From contig CAZMXS010000008.1 of assembly GCA_964570325.1 (NCBI GenBank), positions 1-64,000 of the forward strand: DNA of 64,000 nt. The letters run 5' to 3'. Of the stretch, positions 50,134 through 58,532 are shown one piece after another; position 1 is the first letter of the stretch; every line of letters starts with the position of its first letter. The DNA comes from CAZMXS01 sp964570325 (GTDB lineage Bacteria > Verrucomicrobiota > Kiritimatiellia > CAIQIC01 > CAZMXS01). The translations under genes were made by a program, and so were the position numbers. Below the pieces are notes generated by a model. The model was given only the letters and a program-made list of their open reading frames with translations, made no database searches and was not told the DNA's origin.

Positions 50134-51537
50134 ATGCACCGGGTGGGCATTTTTCAGACCGCCGTCCCCGCGTATCCGCCCGCGGTCCCCGAGACCGCCA
50201 TCGGCGGCGCCGTGCGTGAGCTGTTTCGCATGCTCGGTTATGACGCGGCGCGCGCCGGCGCGCCGGATTGGAATCCGCTGGGCTGGCTGATCGCGCCGGG
50301 GCAGACGGTGTTTATCAAACCGAACATGATCGCCCACCGGCATGCCCATGACCAATCATGGGAACATGTGATCACTCACGGCTCCATCATCGGCGCGGTC
50401 GTGGATTACGTGGTTACGGCGCTGCGCGGCCGCGGGAAAATCATCATCGGCGATGCGCCTCAGACCGATTCGCAATGGGAGCAGATCGTGGCGCGCATGG
50501 GGCTGAAGGAAATCCAGGCGCGCTATCGGGATCGCCCGGAACTTCGCCTGGATCTGCTGGATTTGCGGGATGAGTGCTGGGATGAGCGGGACGGCATCTA
50601 TGTGAACCGCCGCAAACTGCCTGGCGACCCGCTGGGCGGCGCCGTGTTCGATCTGGGCGCGCGCAGCATGTTTGCCGAACTGGACGGGCAGGGGAAAAAA
50701 TACTACGGCGCCTATTATGATGTGGAAGAAACCAACCGGCATCACACCGGCGGGCGCCACGAATACGCGGTTTCGCGCTCACCGCTCGCCGCCGAAGTAT
50801 TCATCAACATTCCCAAGCTCAAGACGCACAAGAAATGCGGGCTGACAGTCAACCTCAAGAGTCTGGTTGGGATCAACGCCAATAAAAACTGGCTGCCGCA
50901 TTATGCCTTCGGCGCGCCGGCGGAGGGCGGCGACCAGTTCGACCGGGCGCAGGCCCGCGGCCGCCTGGAAAACGCGCTGGTGACGCGCATGAAGAAGTTG
51001 CTTCGCGACCATAATCGCGCGGCGCAATGGCTGGCGCGCAAAGGCAAGCGGCTGGCCTATGGGCTCTTCGGGCGGACGGACGAGGTCGTGCGCTCCGGCA
51101 ACTGGCACGGCAACGACACCGTCTGGCGGATGTGTGTGGACCTCAACCGCATCCTGTTGTACGGCAACCCCGATGGCTCGTGGCGGGAAGCCGCGCGCCC
51201 GAAAAAATTCCTCTCGGTGGTGGATGGCATCATCGCGATGGAGGGCAATGGCCCGGTGGCGGGCGCGCCGCGGCCGGCCGGGGTGCTGCTGGCGGGCGCC
51301 AACCCGGTGGCCGTGGATTACGCCTGCGCGGTGTTGATGGGCTTTGACCCCGATCGGTTGCCTTTGATTGCCCGCTGTTTCGCTCCGCATGACCTGCCGT
51401 TGATCGCGGACCCGCCGGAGGCCATCCGGGCCTTCAGCAATAACCCGGCCTGGAATGGCGCGCCCCTGGCCTGGCCGCGCGCGACGCTGCTCAATTTCAA
51501 ACCGCATTTCGGTTGGGCGGGGCATATCGAGCGCTGA
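50134..51537 (+). CDS. DUF362 domain protein (paralogue 2)
   Basis: The 467-residue protein has FIKPNMIAHRHAHDQSWEHV, IIGDAPQTDSQWEQIVARMG, INIPKLKTHKKCGLTVNLKS, LVGINANKNWLPHY and GNWHGNDTVWRMCVDLNRIL. These are the same landmarks as the paralogue at 19380, with the KxKTHKK and WHGNDTVWRMC blocks almost identical. There is no ferredoxin-type cysteine motif and no signal peptide. It heads the downstream module that includes the CapK-like enzyme 31 bp later. Function unknown. Confidence 0.8.
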   Translation: MHRVGIFQTAVPAYPPAVPETAIGGAVRELFRMLGYDAARAGAPDWNPLGWLIAPGQTVFIKPNMIAHRHAHDQSWEHVITHGSIIGAVVDYVVTALRGRGKIIIGDAPQTDSQWEQIVARMGLKEIQARYRDRPELRLDLLDLRDECWDERDGIYVNRRKLPGDPLGGAVFDLGARSMFAELDGQGKKYYGAYYDVEETNRHHTGGRHEYAVSRSPLAAEVFINIPKLKTHKKCGLTVNLKSLVGINANKNWLPHYAFGAPAEGGDQFDRAQARGRLENALVTRMKKLLRDHNRAAQWLARKGKRLAYGLFGRTDEVVRSGNWHGNDTVWRMCVDLNRILLYGNPDGSWREAARPKKFLSVVDGIIAMEGNGPVAGAPRPAGVLLAGANPVAVDYACAVLMGFDPDRLPLIARCFAPHDLPLIADPPEAIRAFSNNPAWNGAPLAWPRATLLNFKPHFGWAGHIER

Positions 51538-51568
51538 CGCTCCAGGCCGATTGAAAGTGGCCCATCAC

Positions 51569-52975
51569 ATGGCTTATGGCTCAAAAACCCAGCAGTGGCT
51601 TTTTTACGCCGCGCCGGCCGGCATTAAGGACGCGATCACCTCGGTCTATGGCTGGAGCCAGCGCCGCGACCGCTATGGCGCGGATTTCCAGCGCCACTTG
51701 CGCCAACTGCGTGAGTCCCAGCACTGGCCGGCGGAAAAGCTGGCGGCGTACCAACAGGAATGTTTGCAGGCTTTTCTCAAAGAGGCCGTGGTCCATGTGC
51801 CTTATTATGCCGCGCACGAGGTCTATCGCGACATCGCCGTGGCGGAGCTGGCCCGCCTGCCGCTGCTGCCCAAGCCGACGGTGCGCGCCCGCGCCGCCGA
51901 GTTTATGCGCCGCGACCTCGCGCGACTGCCGCACCGGATGGTGCATACCAGCGGGACGACGGGCCAGTCGCTGGTCTTTCCCGTCACCGCCGAATGTTTC
52001 CAGCGCGAATACGCCTTCCGCGAACTGCACTACGAATGGGGCGGGGTCAGCCTCGTGCGGCGCCAGCCATTCGCCTTCTGCGCCGGCCATCCGGTGGCGC
52101 GGCCGGAGCGCGACCGACCGCCGTTCTGGACCCGCGACCGCGTCAACAACCATCTGTTCTTTTCGTCGTACCACCTGGCGCCGCGGCATCTGCCGGCTTA
52201 CGTGCGGGCGCTGGAATCGTTCGGCCCCGTGGCGCTGGCCGGCTATCCCTCCGCGGCGTACCTGCTCGCGCTCGCGTATCGCAAGCACGGCCGCGGCGGC
52301 GTGCGGCTCAAGGCGGTGTACACTTTTTCCGAGACCCTGCAGGATTTCCAGCGCGCGGCAATTCAGGACGCTTTTCAGTGCCGCGTATTTAATTGGTACG
52401 GCAACACCGAGATGTGCGCCAATATCGTCGAATGCGAATGCGGCGAGCTGCACCTAAAGGCCGAGCACAGCTTCGTCGAAGTGCTGAATGAGCGTAATGA
52501 ACCCTGCCGCCCCGGCGAGACCGGGCGGCTGGTCTGCACCGGTTTCGGCAACCGGGCGTTTCCGCTGATCCGCTACGAAGTGGGCGACACCGTCACGCTC
52601 TCCGCGCGGACGGCGGCGCGCTGCGGCCGCGCCGGCGTTCTCGTCGAACAAGTCCTGGGCCGGCGCGAGGATTACATCGTGACGCCCGACGGCCGGCTGG
52701 TCGGCCGCCTGGATCACTTGTTCAAGGACGCGGCGCGCGTAGCGGAAGCGCAAATTGTGCAGCGCCGGCGGGACGGCGTGATTTTACGCATTGTGCGCGC
52801 GCCGGAATACGGTCCGGCCGACGAGGCCGCGCTGCGCGAAGCGGCGCGGCTGCGCCTGGGCCCGGCCGCGCGCGTGGATTTCGAATATGTGGACCGTATC
52901 GCGCGCGGACCGGGCGGCAAGTTCCGCTTTATCATTTCGGAACTGGATCAGGCACAACTGATGCAAGGCCTGTGA
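51569..52975 (+). CDS. CapK/PaaK-like adenylate-forming enzyme
   Basis: The protein of about 468 residues resembles phenylacetate-CoA ligase relatives found in capsule loci (CapK). The ATP loop is HTSGTTGQSLVFPV, the A5-type motif is YGNTEMCANIVEC, and the hinge region GRREDYIVTPDGRLVGRLDH is clear. CapK proteins are thought to activate or transfer carboxylates in capsule modification, but no precise reaction is established. I use ATG 51569; TTG 51551 and GTG 51557 are possible. The following oxidoreductase begins 62 bp later. Confidence 0.8.
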   Translation: MAYGSKTQQWLFYAAPAGIKDAITSVYGWSQRRDRYGADFQRHLRQLRESQHWPAEKLAAYQQECLQAFLKEAVVHVPYYAAHEVYRDIAVAELARLPLLPKPTVRARAAEFMRRDLARLPHRMVHTSGTTGQSLVFPVTAECFQREYAFRELHYEWGGVSLVRRQPFAFCAGHPVARPERDRPPFWTRDRVNNHLFFSSYHLAPRHLPAYVRALESFGPVALAGYPSAAYLLALAYRKHGRGGVRLKAVYTFSETLQDFQRAAIQDAFQCRVFNWYGNTEMCANIVECECGELHLKAEHSFVEVLNERNEPCRPGETGRLVCTGFGNRAFPLIRYEVGDTVTLSARTAARCGRAGVLVEQVLGRREDYIVTPDGRLVGRLDHLFKDAARVAEAQIVQRRRDGVILRIVRAPEYGPADEAALREAARLRLGPAARVDFEYVDRIARGPGGKFRFIISELDQAQLMQGL

Positions 52976-53037
52976 AAACCGCGGGCGGCCGCGCGCCGGC
53001 CCGCCGGGCGGGAGTAGGCAGACTGAACGAGGGCCCC

Positions 53038-54153
53038 ATGAAAATTATCTCGCAGAACTACAAGACCGGTCGCATCCGGATTGAGGATACGCGCGCGCCC
53101 GCGCTAAAAGCGGGCGGCATCCTCGTGCGCACCCGCTACAGCCTGATCTCCGCCGGCACCGAGGGCATGAAAGTCCGCGAGGGCAAGATGTCCCTGGTGG
53201 AAAAAGCCCGCGCGCGCCCGGATCAGGTGAAGAAAGTGCTGCAAAGCGTGCAGCAGCAGGGGCTCGCCGCGACTTTGACCAAGGTGTGGAACAAGCTCGA
53301 CACGCTGACTCCGCTGGGCTACTCGCTCGCCGGCATTGTCACCGCCGTCGGCGCCGATGCGGCGGAGTTCCGGGTCGGGCAGGCAGTGGCCTGCGCCGGC
53401 GCCGGCTATGCCAACCACGCGGAGGAAAATTACATTCCGCGCAATCTGGCCGCGGCCGTGCCGGACGGGGTGACGCTGCCGCAGGCCGCTTTCGCCACTG
53501 TGGGAGCAATTGCGCTGCAAGGCTTTCGCCAGGCGCAAATGCAGTTGGGCGAGACGGCTTGTGTCATTGGGCTTGGGCTGATCGGTCAACTGCTGGCGCA
53601 GATTTTACGCGCCGCCGGCATGACGGTGATCGGCCTGGACCTGGCCGCGGACCGCTGCGCGCTGGCGGTCGCCCTGGGCGCGGCGGCGGCGTTCCAGCCG
53701 GACGACGCCGGGCTGCCGGACGCGGTTCGGCGGCTTGGGGGCGGGCTGGGCGCGGACGTGATTTTCATCACGGCGGCGGGCGACACCAACGCGCCGGTCG
53801 AACTCGCCGCGCGGCTGGGCCGCGACCGCGCCCGTGTGGTGGACATCGGCAAGACCCGGCTCGACCTGCCGTGGAAGGAATACTACGAAAAGGAAATGGA
53901 GGTTCGCTTTTCCCGCTCGTATGGACCCGGCCGCTATGATCCGAACTATGAGGAGCGGGGCGTGGATTACCCGGCGGGCTACGTGCGCTGGACCGAACAG
54001 CGCAATTTGGCGGCTTTTCTCCAACTCGTCGCGCGCGGCCAGGTCCGGCTCGACCCGCTGATCGCCGCGATCCATCCGTTTGACCGCGCGGAGGCGGTGT
54101 TCGATGCGCGGGCCGCGTGCGGACCCGCCGGGCCGGGAATCCGGGTTGAATAG
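53038..54153 (+). CDS. Zinc-type alcohol dehydrogenase domain of a bi-domain oxidoreductase
   Basis: At 371 residues it has the MDR fold. SLISAGTEGMKV is typical of the bi-domain EPS oxidoreductase family, and TPLGYSLAGIVTAVG, VACAGAGYANHAEENYIPRN and VIGLGLIGQLLAQILRAAGM (Rossmann) follow. In most genomes I know, this domain is the N-terminal half of one protein whose C-terminal half is a Gfo/Idh/MocA domain. Here it ends in an in-frame TAG (54151-54153), and the Gfo/Idh part continues in the same frame. Confidence 0.8.
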   Translation: MKIISQNYKTGRIRIEDTRAPALKAGGILVRTRYSLISAGTEGMKVREGKMSLVEKARARPDQVKKVLQSVQQQGLAATLTKVWNKLDTLTPLGYSLAGIVTAVGADAAEFRVGQAVACAGAGYANHAEENYIPRNLAAAVPDGVTLPQAAFATVGAIALQGFRQAQMQLGETACVIGLGLIGQLLAQILRAAGMTVIGLDLAADRCALAVALGAAAAFQPDDAGLPDAVRRLGGGLGADVIFITAAGDTNAPVELAARLGRDRARVVDIGKTRLDLPWKEYYEKEMEVRFSRSYGPGRYDPNYEERGVDYPAGYVRWTEQRNLAAFLQLVARGQVRLDPLIAAIHPFDRAEAVFDARAACGPAGPGIRVE

Positions 54154-54174
54154 CCGCCCGCACACCCCGCGCCC

Positions 54175-55227
54175 GTGCGCCCGGCCCCGCCGCCGGCCCC
54201 GACTGCGGCAGCCGGCCGGCCGCCGATTCAAGGACCGGTGCGTTTCGGCGTGATCGGCGCGGGCAACTACGCGTCCACGATGCTGTTGCCGCACCTGGCG
54301 GCGCGCAACGACGCGCGCCTGATCGCGGTCTGCACCGCCACGGCGCTCTCCGGCGCCAACGCCCGGCGCAAGTTTCCCTTTGAGCGGGCCGAGTCCGACT
54401 ATTCGGCTGTTCTGGCGGCCCCGGACATTGACGCCGTGTTGATTGCCACGCGGCACGCCGCGCACGCAACGATGACGGCGGCGGCCTTGCGCGCCGGAAA
54501 AGCGGTGTTTGTGGAGAAGCCCTTGGCGCTGGATCGCGCCGGCCTGGAGCAGGTTCGGGAAGCGGCGGCCGCCAGCGGCAACGACCGCTTGCAGGTCGGC
54601 TTCAATCGCCGCTTCGCGCCGTTGATCCGACAGGCGGCGGATTTCTTCCGCACCCGCGCGGGGCCGCTGGTCATGAACTACCGGGTTCACGCCGGCCAAC
54701 TGGATCGGAATTCGTGGTATCTCGACCCGGCGGAAGGTTCGCGCTTCATCGGCGAGGCCGGCCACTTTCTTGACGTTTTCGCCTTCCTGACGGGCGCGCG
54801 GCCGGTGACGGTTTTCGCCGCGGCGCCGCAGCCGGCCCAACCCACGCCGGACGATGCGGAAAACCTGGCGGTGACCGTGAGTTACAGCGACGGTTCCGTC
54901 GGCAACCTGCTCTACCTGACCCAGGGTGGCGGTAAAACGCCGAAGGAGTGGCTCGAAATATTCGGCGGCGGCCGTACGGCGCAGTTGGATAATTTCGCCG
55001 GCCTGTCCCTGTTTGACGGCTCATCGCGCCGCCGGGTGCGCGCCCGCGGCGTGGACAAGGGCCAGCGCGGCGAGCTGGCCGCGTTCATCGGCGCGGTGCA
55101 GTCCGGCGGCGCGATGCCGATTGCCTTGGACAGCTTGCTGGACACCACGCTGGCGACTCTGGCAGCCGCCGAATCGGCCCGGTCCGGCCGGCCGGTGCCG
55201 CTGGCGGAGATGTGGAGCGGCATCTGA
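54175..55227 (+). CDS. Gfo/Idh/MocA domain of a bi-domain oxidoreductase
   Basis: Up to 350 residues: a Pro/Ala-rich linker, then VRFGVIGAGNYASTMLLPHL (Rossmann), VFVEKPLAL (EKP) and VGFNRRFAPLI. A C-terminal DSLLDTTLATLAAAES helix completes the fold. It is in the same frame as the preceding dehydrogenase, from which only a TAG and 21 bases separate it. The start is uncertain: GTG 54175 has no ribosome binding site, GTG 54238 has AAGGA only 3 bp upstream and sits at the domain edge. Translational restart or reading through would both give a working pair. Confidence 0.78.
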   Translation: MRPAPPPAPTAAAGRPPIQGPVRFGVIGAGNYASTMLLPHLAARNDARLIAVCTATALSGANARRKFPFERAESDYSAVLAAPDIDAVLIATRHAAHATMTAAALRAGKAVFVEKPLALDRAGLEQVREAAAASGNDRLQVGFNRRFAPLIRQAADFFRTRAGPLVMNYRVHAGQLDRNSWYLDPAEGSRFIGEAGHFLDVFAFLTGARPVTVFAAAPQPAQPTPDDAENLAVTVSYSDGSVGNLLYLTQGGGKTPKEWLEIFGGGRTAQLDNFAGLSLFDGSSRRRVRARGVDKGQRGELAAFIGAVQSGGAMPIALDSLLDTTLATLAAAESARSGRPVPLAEMWSGI

Positions 55228-55317
55228 TTGGCCAATGGCTATTTCCGATTTGCAATCAAGATCCGTCGGCAGTCAACTGCGGTGATGATCAAATGAACCG
55301 CAACCATTGTGGGTGTT

Positions 55318-57237
55318 ATGCCTGATCTGAAATGGTATTGGCGGCGGCTGGCGGCGATGGAGCCGATCGAAGCCGCGCAACGCCTGCGATTGCTGGGCTG
55401 GCAATGGGTCCATCGGCCGCTGGCCGGGCGATCGGCGCCGGCCCAGGCGCCGGACCGCTGGGCGGACGCGCCGCCCGGCGTCACGGCCGATTCGGAGTGG
55501 GTTGCGCGGCTGCAGAGCGAAGCCAAGTGCTATCTGCAGCACCGCTGGCTCTTCTTCAACCTGGGCGGGCGGCGCGAGGAGCGCGTGGATTGGCATTATG
55601 ATCCGCTTTCCGGCCGCCGCGCGCCGCGCGTCTACGCGCCGGACCTGGATCACCGCGACTATCGGCGGATCGGCGACGCCAAGGTGATTTGGGAGAAAAA
55701 CCGACACCACCACTTGAGCCTGATGGCCGCCGCCTATGCCGCCACGGGCGACGCGCGCTATTCCGCCGAGGTTGCCGCGCAACTGGCGGACTGGGTTCGG
55801 GAAAACCCCTACCTGATCGGGATCAACTGGACGCATGGGCTTGAATGCGCGATCCGGCTGATCGCCTGGGTCTGGTGCGAGCGTTTGCTGCGCGGCGCCG
55901 CCGAACACGCGGCCGTCTTCGGCCGCGGCGGCTGCGTCTGGCCGGCGGCGCGCGACCAGCAGCGGTTCATCGCGCAGACCTTCAGTTGCGGCTCATCGGC
56001 AAACAATCATCTGATCGGCGAGGCGGCCGGCTTGTTCATTGCCGCCACCGCCTGGCCGTTCTTTGACGCGTCCGACCGCTGGCGGCGGCGGGCGCAGCGC
56101 ATCTTGGAAACCGAGATTATTCGCCAAACCTTTCCGTCCGGCCTCACGCGCGAGCAGGCCTTCGGCTACCACCTGTTCGTCACGCAATTTCTGCTGCTGG
56201 CGCTGGCGGAGGCCCGGCGCGCTGGGACTGATTTCTCCGCCGACTACACCGCGCGGCTGCGGCGCATGGTGGAGATCATCCCGGGCCTGGCGGACAGCGG
56301 CGGCCACCTGCCGCGCTACGGGGATGACGACGACGGCCTGGCCTTGCAGCTCCTGCCGCGCGATCTGCCGCGCGCCGCGTGGATTTACAGCGCCGGGCGC
56401 GCCTGGCTGGGCGCGGCGACGCCGCCTGGCGCGCCGCTGATTTTCCAATCATTGGAAAATCCGGCCGCCGATTTTTCCAATGATTGGAAACCGCCGGCCG
56501 GCTCCGCCGCCGACACCGACGCCGGTTTTTACACCCTCTGTTCCGCGCGGGGCACACCGCTGGAGGTGTTCGTCCAGGCGGACGCCGGGCCCTTTGGTTT
56601 CACCACGATTGCCGCCCACGCGCATGCCGACGCCCTGGCCTTCACGCTCAGCGCCGGCGGCCACCCGATCCTGGTGGACCCCGGCACCGGCACGTACTAC
56701 GCGGATGAAGAGGCGCGCTTGTTCTTTCGCGGCACGCGGGCGCACAACACGGTCGTGGTGGACGGCCAGGACCAAGCCATTTCGGAGGGGCTGTTTCTCT
56801 GGCGCAAGCACACGCCGACGCGGGTTACGGAGTGGAAGCCGGCCCGCGACGGCGGCGCGCTGGCCGCGGAGCACCATGGCTATTGGCGCCTGCCGGGCGG
56901 CGTGGTGCATCGGCGGCGGCTAGTGCTGGCCGGCCGACGCTTGCGGGTGGAGGATGAAATTTTTGGGACCGGTGAGCATCGTCTGGAGTGGTATTATCAT
57001 TTCGATCCGGCCTGCAAGGTGCGGCTGGAGGAAAACGTCGGCTGGGTCTGGCATCCGGGCGGCGGCGTGCGGCTGGAACTTGCACGCGGTGTGAACTGGA
57101 CTTTTGAGCGCGGCGGCGCGAGCGCCGGCTGGCATTCGGCATCGTTCGGCGATCGGACGCCGGCGTTCTGCCTGCGCGGCGCGCAACGGGCGCGGCTGCC
57201 GTTCACGGCGGTTACGGAAATCGAGGTGACGGAATGA
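55318..57237 (+). CDS. Heparinase II/III family polysaccharide lyase-like protein
   Basis: The 639-residue product has an alpha-toroid N-terminal region (about 80-350) with NRHHHLSLMAAAYAATGD, SCGSSANNHLIGEAAGLF and TREQAFGYHLFVTQFLLLAL. The beta-sandwich C-terminal region contains AAHAHADALAFTLSAGGHPI and TGTYYADEEARLFFRGTRAH. These are the conserved blocks of heparinase II/III-like lyases acting on uronic-acid polymers. Without a clear signal peptide it may be cytoplasmic, unlike catabolic lyases. In EPS loci such proteins accompany bi-domain oxidoreductases. The next gene overlaps by four bases. Confidence 0.85.
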   Translation: MPDLKWYWRRLAAMEPIEAAQRLRLLGWQWVHRPLAGRSAPAQAPDRWADAPPGVTADSEWVARLQSEAKCYLQHRWLFFNLGGRREERVDWHYDPLSGRRAPRVYAPDLDHRDYRRIGDAKVIWEKNRHHHLSLMAAAYAATGDARYSAEVAAQLADWVRENPYLIGINWTHGLECAIRLIAWVWCERLLRGAAEHAAVFGRGGCVWPAARDQQRFIAQTFSCGSSANNHLIGEAAGLFIAATAWPFFDASDRWRRRAQRILETEIIRQTFPSGLTREQAFGYHLFVTQFLLLALAEARRAGTDFSADYTARLRRMVEIIPGLADSGGHLPRYGDDDDGLALQLLPRDLPRAAWIYSAGRAWLGAATPPGAPLIFQSLENPAADFSNDWKPPAGSAADTDAGFYTLCSARGTPLEVFVQADAGPFGFTTIAAHAHADALAFTLSAGGHPILVDPGTGTYYADEEARLFFRGTRAHNTVVVDGQDQAISEGLFLWRKHTPTRVTEWKPARDGGALAAEHHGYWRLPGGVVHRRRLVLAGRRLRVEDEIFGTGEHRLEWYYHFDPACKVRLEENVGWVWHPGGGVRLELARGVNWTFERGGASAGWHSASFGDRTPAFCLRGAQRARLPFTAVTEIEVTE

Positions 57238-58532
57238 GGATCAGCATCTTTGGACTCGGTTATGTCGGCACGGTGACGGCCGCGTGCCTGGCGCGGGACG
57301 GCCATGCGGTGACCGGCGTGGACGTCAACCCGGACAAGGTTCGCCTGCTGGCGGGCGGCCATTCGCCGATTGTCGAACCCGGGGTGGATGAGCTGCTGGC
57401 GGCGGCGGTGCGCGCCGGCCGTTTGAGCGCGACCGCGGACGCCGCCGCGGCGGTTGCGGCCACGGAGGTTTCGCTGGTATGCGTCGGCACGCCGGCGACG
57501 GAGCGGGGCGGGCCGGATCTGGCGCATGTGCTGGCGGTAATGGCGCAGATCGGCGCGGCGCTGCGGGCGCAGCGGCGGGCGCACGTCATTCTCCTGCGCA
57601 GCACGGCGCCGCCGGGCACGCTGGAACGCTGCGCCGCGGTCATCGCGGGACAATGCGGGCCGGGTCTGGCGCGCCTGGCGGCCAACCCGGAGTTTTTGCG
57701 CGAAAGCACCGCCATTCGCGATTTCGACGCGCCGCCGTTCACGATCATTGGGACGGAAGACCCGGAGGCGGAACGGGCCGCGCGCGCGGTGTACGCGGCG
57801 GTTCGGGCGCCGGTGCATGTGCTGCGGCCGCGCGAGGCGGAGTTGATCAAGTATCTCTGCAACCCGTGGCATGCCGTGAAGATCGCGTTCGCCAACGAGA
57901 TCGGCCGGATGGGCAAGGCGCTGGGATTGGACGCGCGGCGGGTGCTGGAGGTGTTTCTGCAGGACACCAAACTGAACATTTCCCCGGCCTACCTGCGCCC
58001 GGGGTTCGCCTACGGCGGTTCGTGCCTGCCGAAGGACGTGGCCGGGCTGCTGCATATCGCGCAGGAGCACGGGGTGCGGCTGCCGGTGATCGCCGCGCTG
58101 CCGGCGAGCAATGATCTGCAGATCGAGGCGGCGGTTGCGCCCGTGCTGCGGCGCCGGGCGCGGCGCGTCGCGGTGCTCGGCCTGGCATTCAAGGCCGGGA
58201 CGGACGATTTGCGCGAGAGCCCCACCGTGCGGCTGGTCAAGCGGCTGCTGGGCGAGGGGTGCCAGGTGCGCATTTACGATCCGGCCGTCAATCAGGCGCG
58301 CCTGATGGGGACCAACCTGCATTACATCCGGACGCATCTGCCGCATTTCGAGGAGTTGATGGCGGCGGCGCCGGCGGACGCGCTGCGCGGAGTGGACCTG
58401 GCGGTGGCGGCGCAGGCTACGGAAGAGTTCCGACGGGTGCTGCTGGAGAGCCGGCCGCCGGCCGTGCTGGATCTGGCGGGTCTCTTCCCGGAGCCGCCGG
58501 CGGGGATGGAATATGAAGGAGTGGTCTGGTGA
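57234..58532 (+). CDS. Nucleotide-sugar 6-dehydrogenase, AlgD-like (UDP-glucose/GDP-mannose dehydrogenase family)
   Basis: The 432-residue protein has MRISIFGLGYVGTVTAACLA, SPIVEPGVDELL, NPEFLRESTAIRDFDAPPFT, WHAVKIAFANEIGRMGKALG, catalytic FAYGGSCLPKDV and LAFKAGTDDLRESPTVRL. The NPEFLREST/GGSCLPKD combination and the IVEPG motif resemble GDP-mannose 6-dehydrogenase (AlgD) more than UDP-glucose dehydrogenase, but substrate cannot be fixed by eye. It supplies a uronic acid precursor, consistent with the lyase next to it. A UDP-GlcNAc 6-dehydrogenase (WbpA) role cannot be excluded. Confidence 0.82.
   Translation: MRISIFGLGYVGTVTAACLARDGHAVTGVDVNPDKVRLLAGGHSPIVEPGVDELLAAAVRAGRLSATADAAAAVAATEVSLVCVGTPATERGGPDLAHVLAVMAQIGAALRAQRRAHVILLRSTAPPGTLERCAAVIAGQCGPGLARLAANPEFLRESTAIRDFDAPPFTIIGTEDPEAERAARAVYAAVRAPVHVLRPREAELIKYLCNPWHAVKIAFANEIGRMGKALGLDARRVLEVFLQDTKLNISPAYLRPGFAYGGSCLPKDVAGLLHIAQEHGVRLPVIAALPASNDLQIEAAVAPVLRRRARRVAVLGLAFKAGTDDLRESPTVRLVKRLLGEGCQVRIYDPAVNQARLMGTNLHYIRTHLPHFEELMAAAPADALRGVDLAVAAQATEEFRRVLLESRPPAVLDLAGLFPEPPAGMEYEGVVW

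Noticed and set aside
1981..54153. Amber (TAG) reassignment as an explanation for the in-frame TAGs at istA, the RAYT fragment, the HTH fragment and the bi-domain oxidoreductase
   Set aside because: wza and wbaP end in TAG at natural C-termini, and three of the four cases are decaying mobile genes. Simple nonsense mutation or splitting is sufficient.
57234..58532. Calling the 6-dehydrogenase WbpA (UDP-GlcNAc 6-dehydrogenase) to complete the ManNAc3NAcA pathway
   Set aside because: The motifs I can see resemble AlgD more closely, and the gene lies about 29 kb from the other wbp-like genes. The substrate must be tested.
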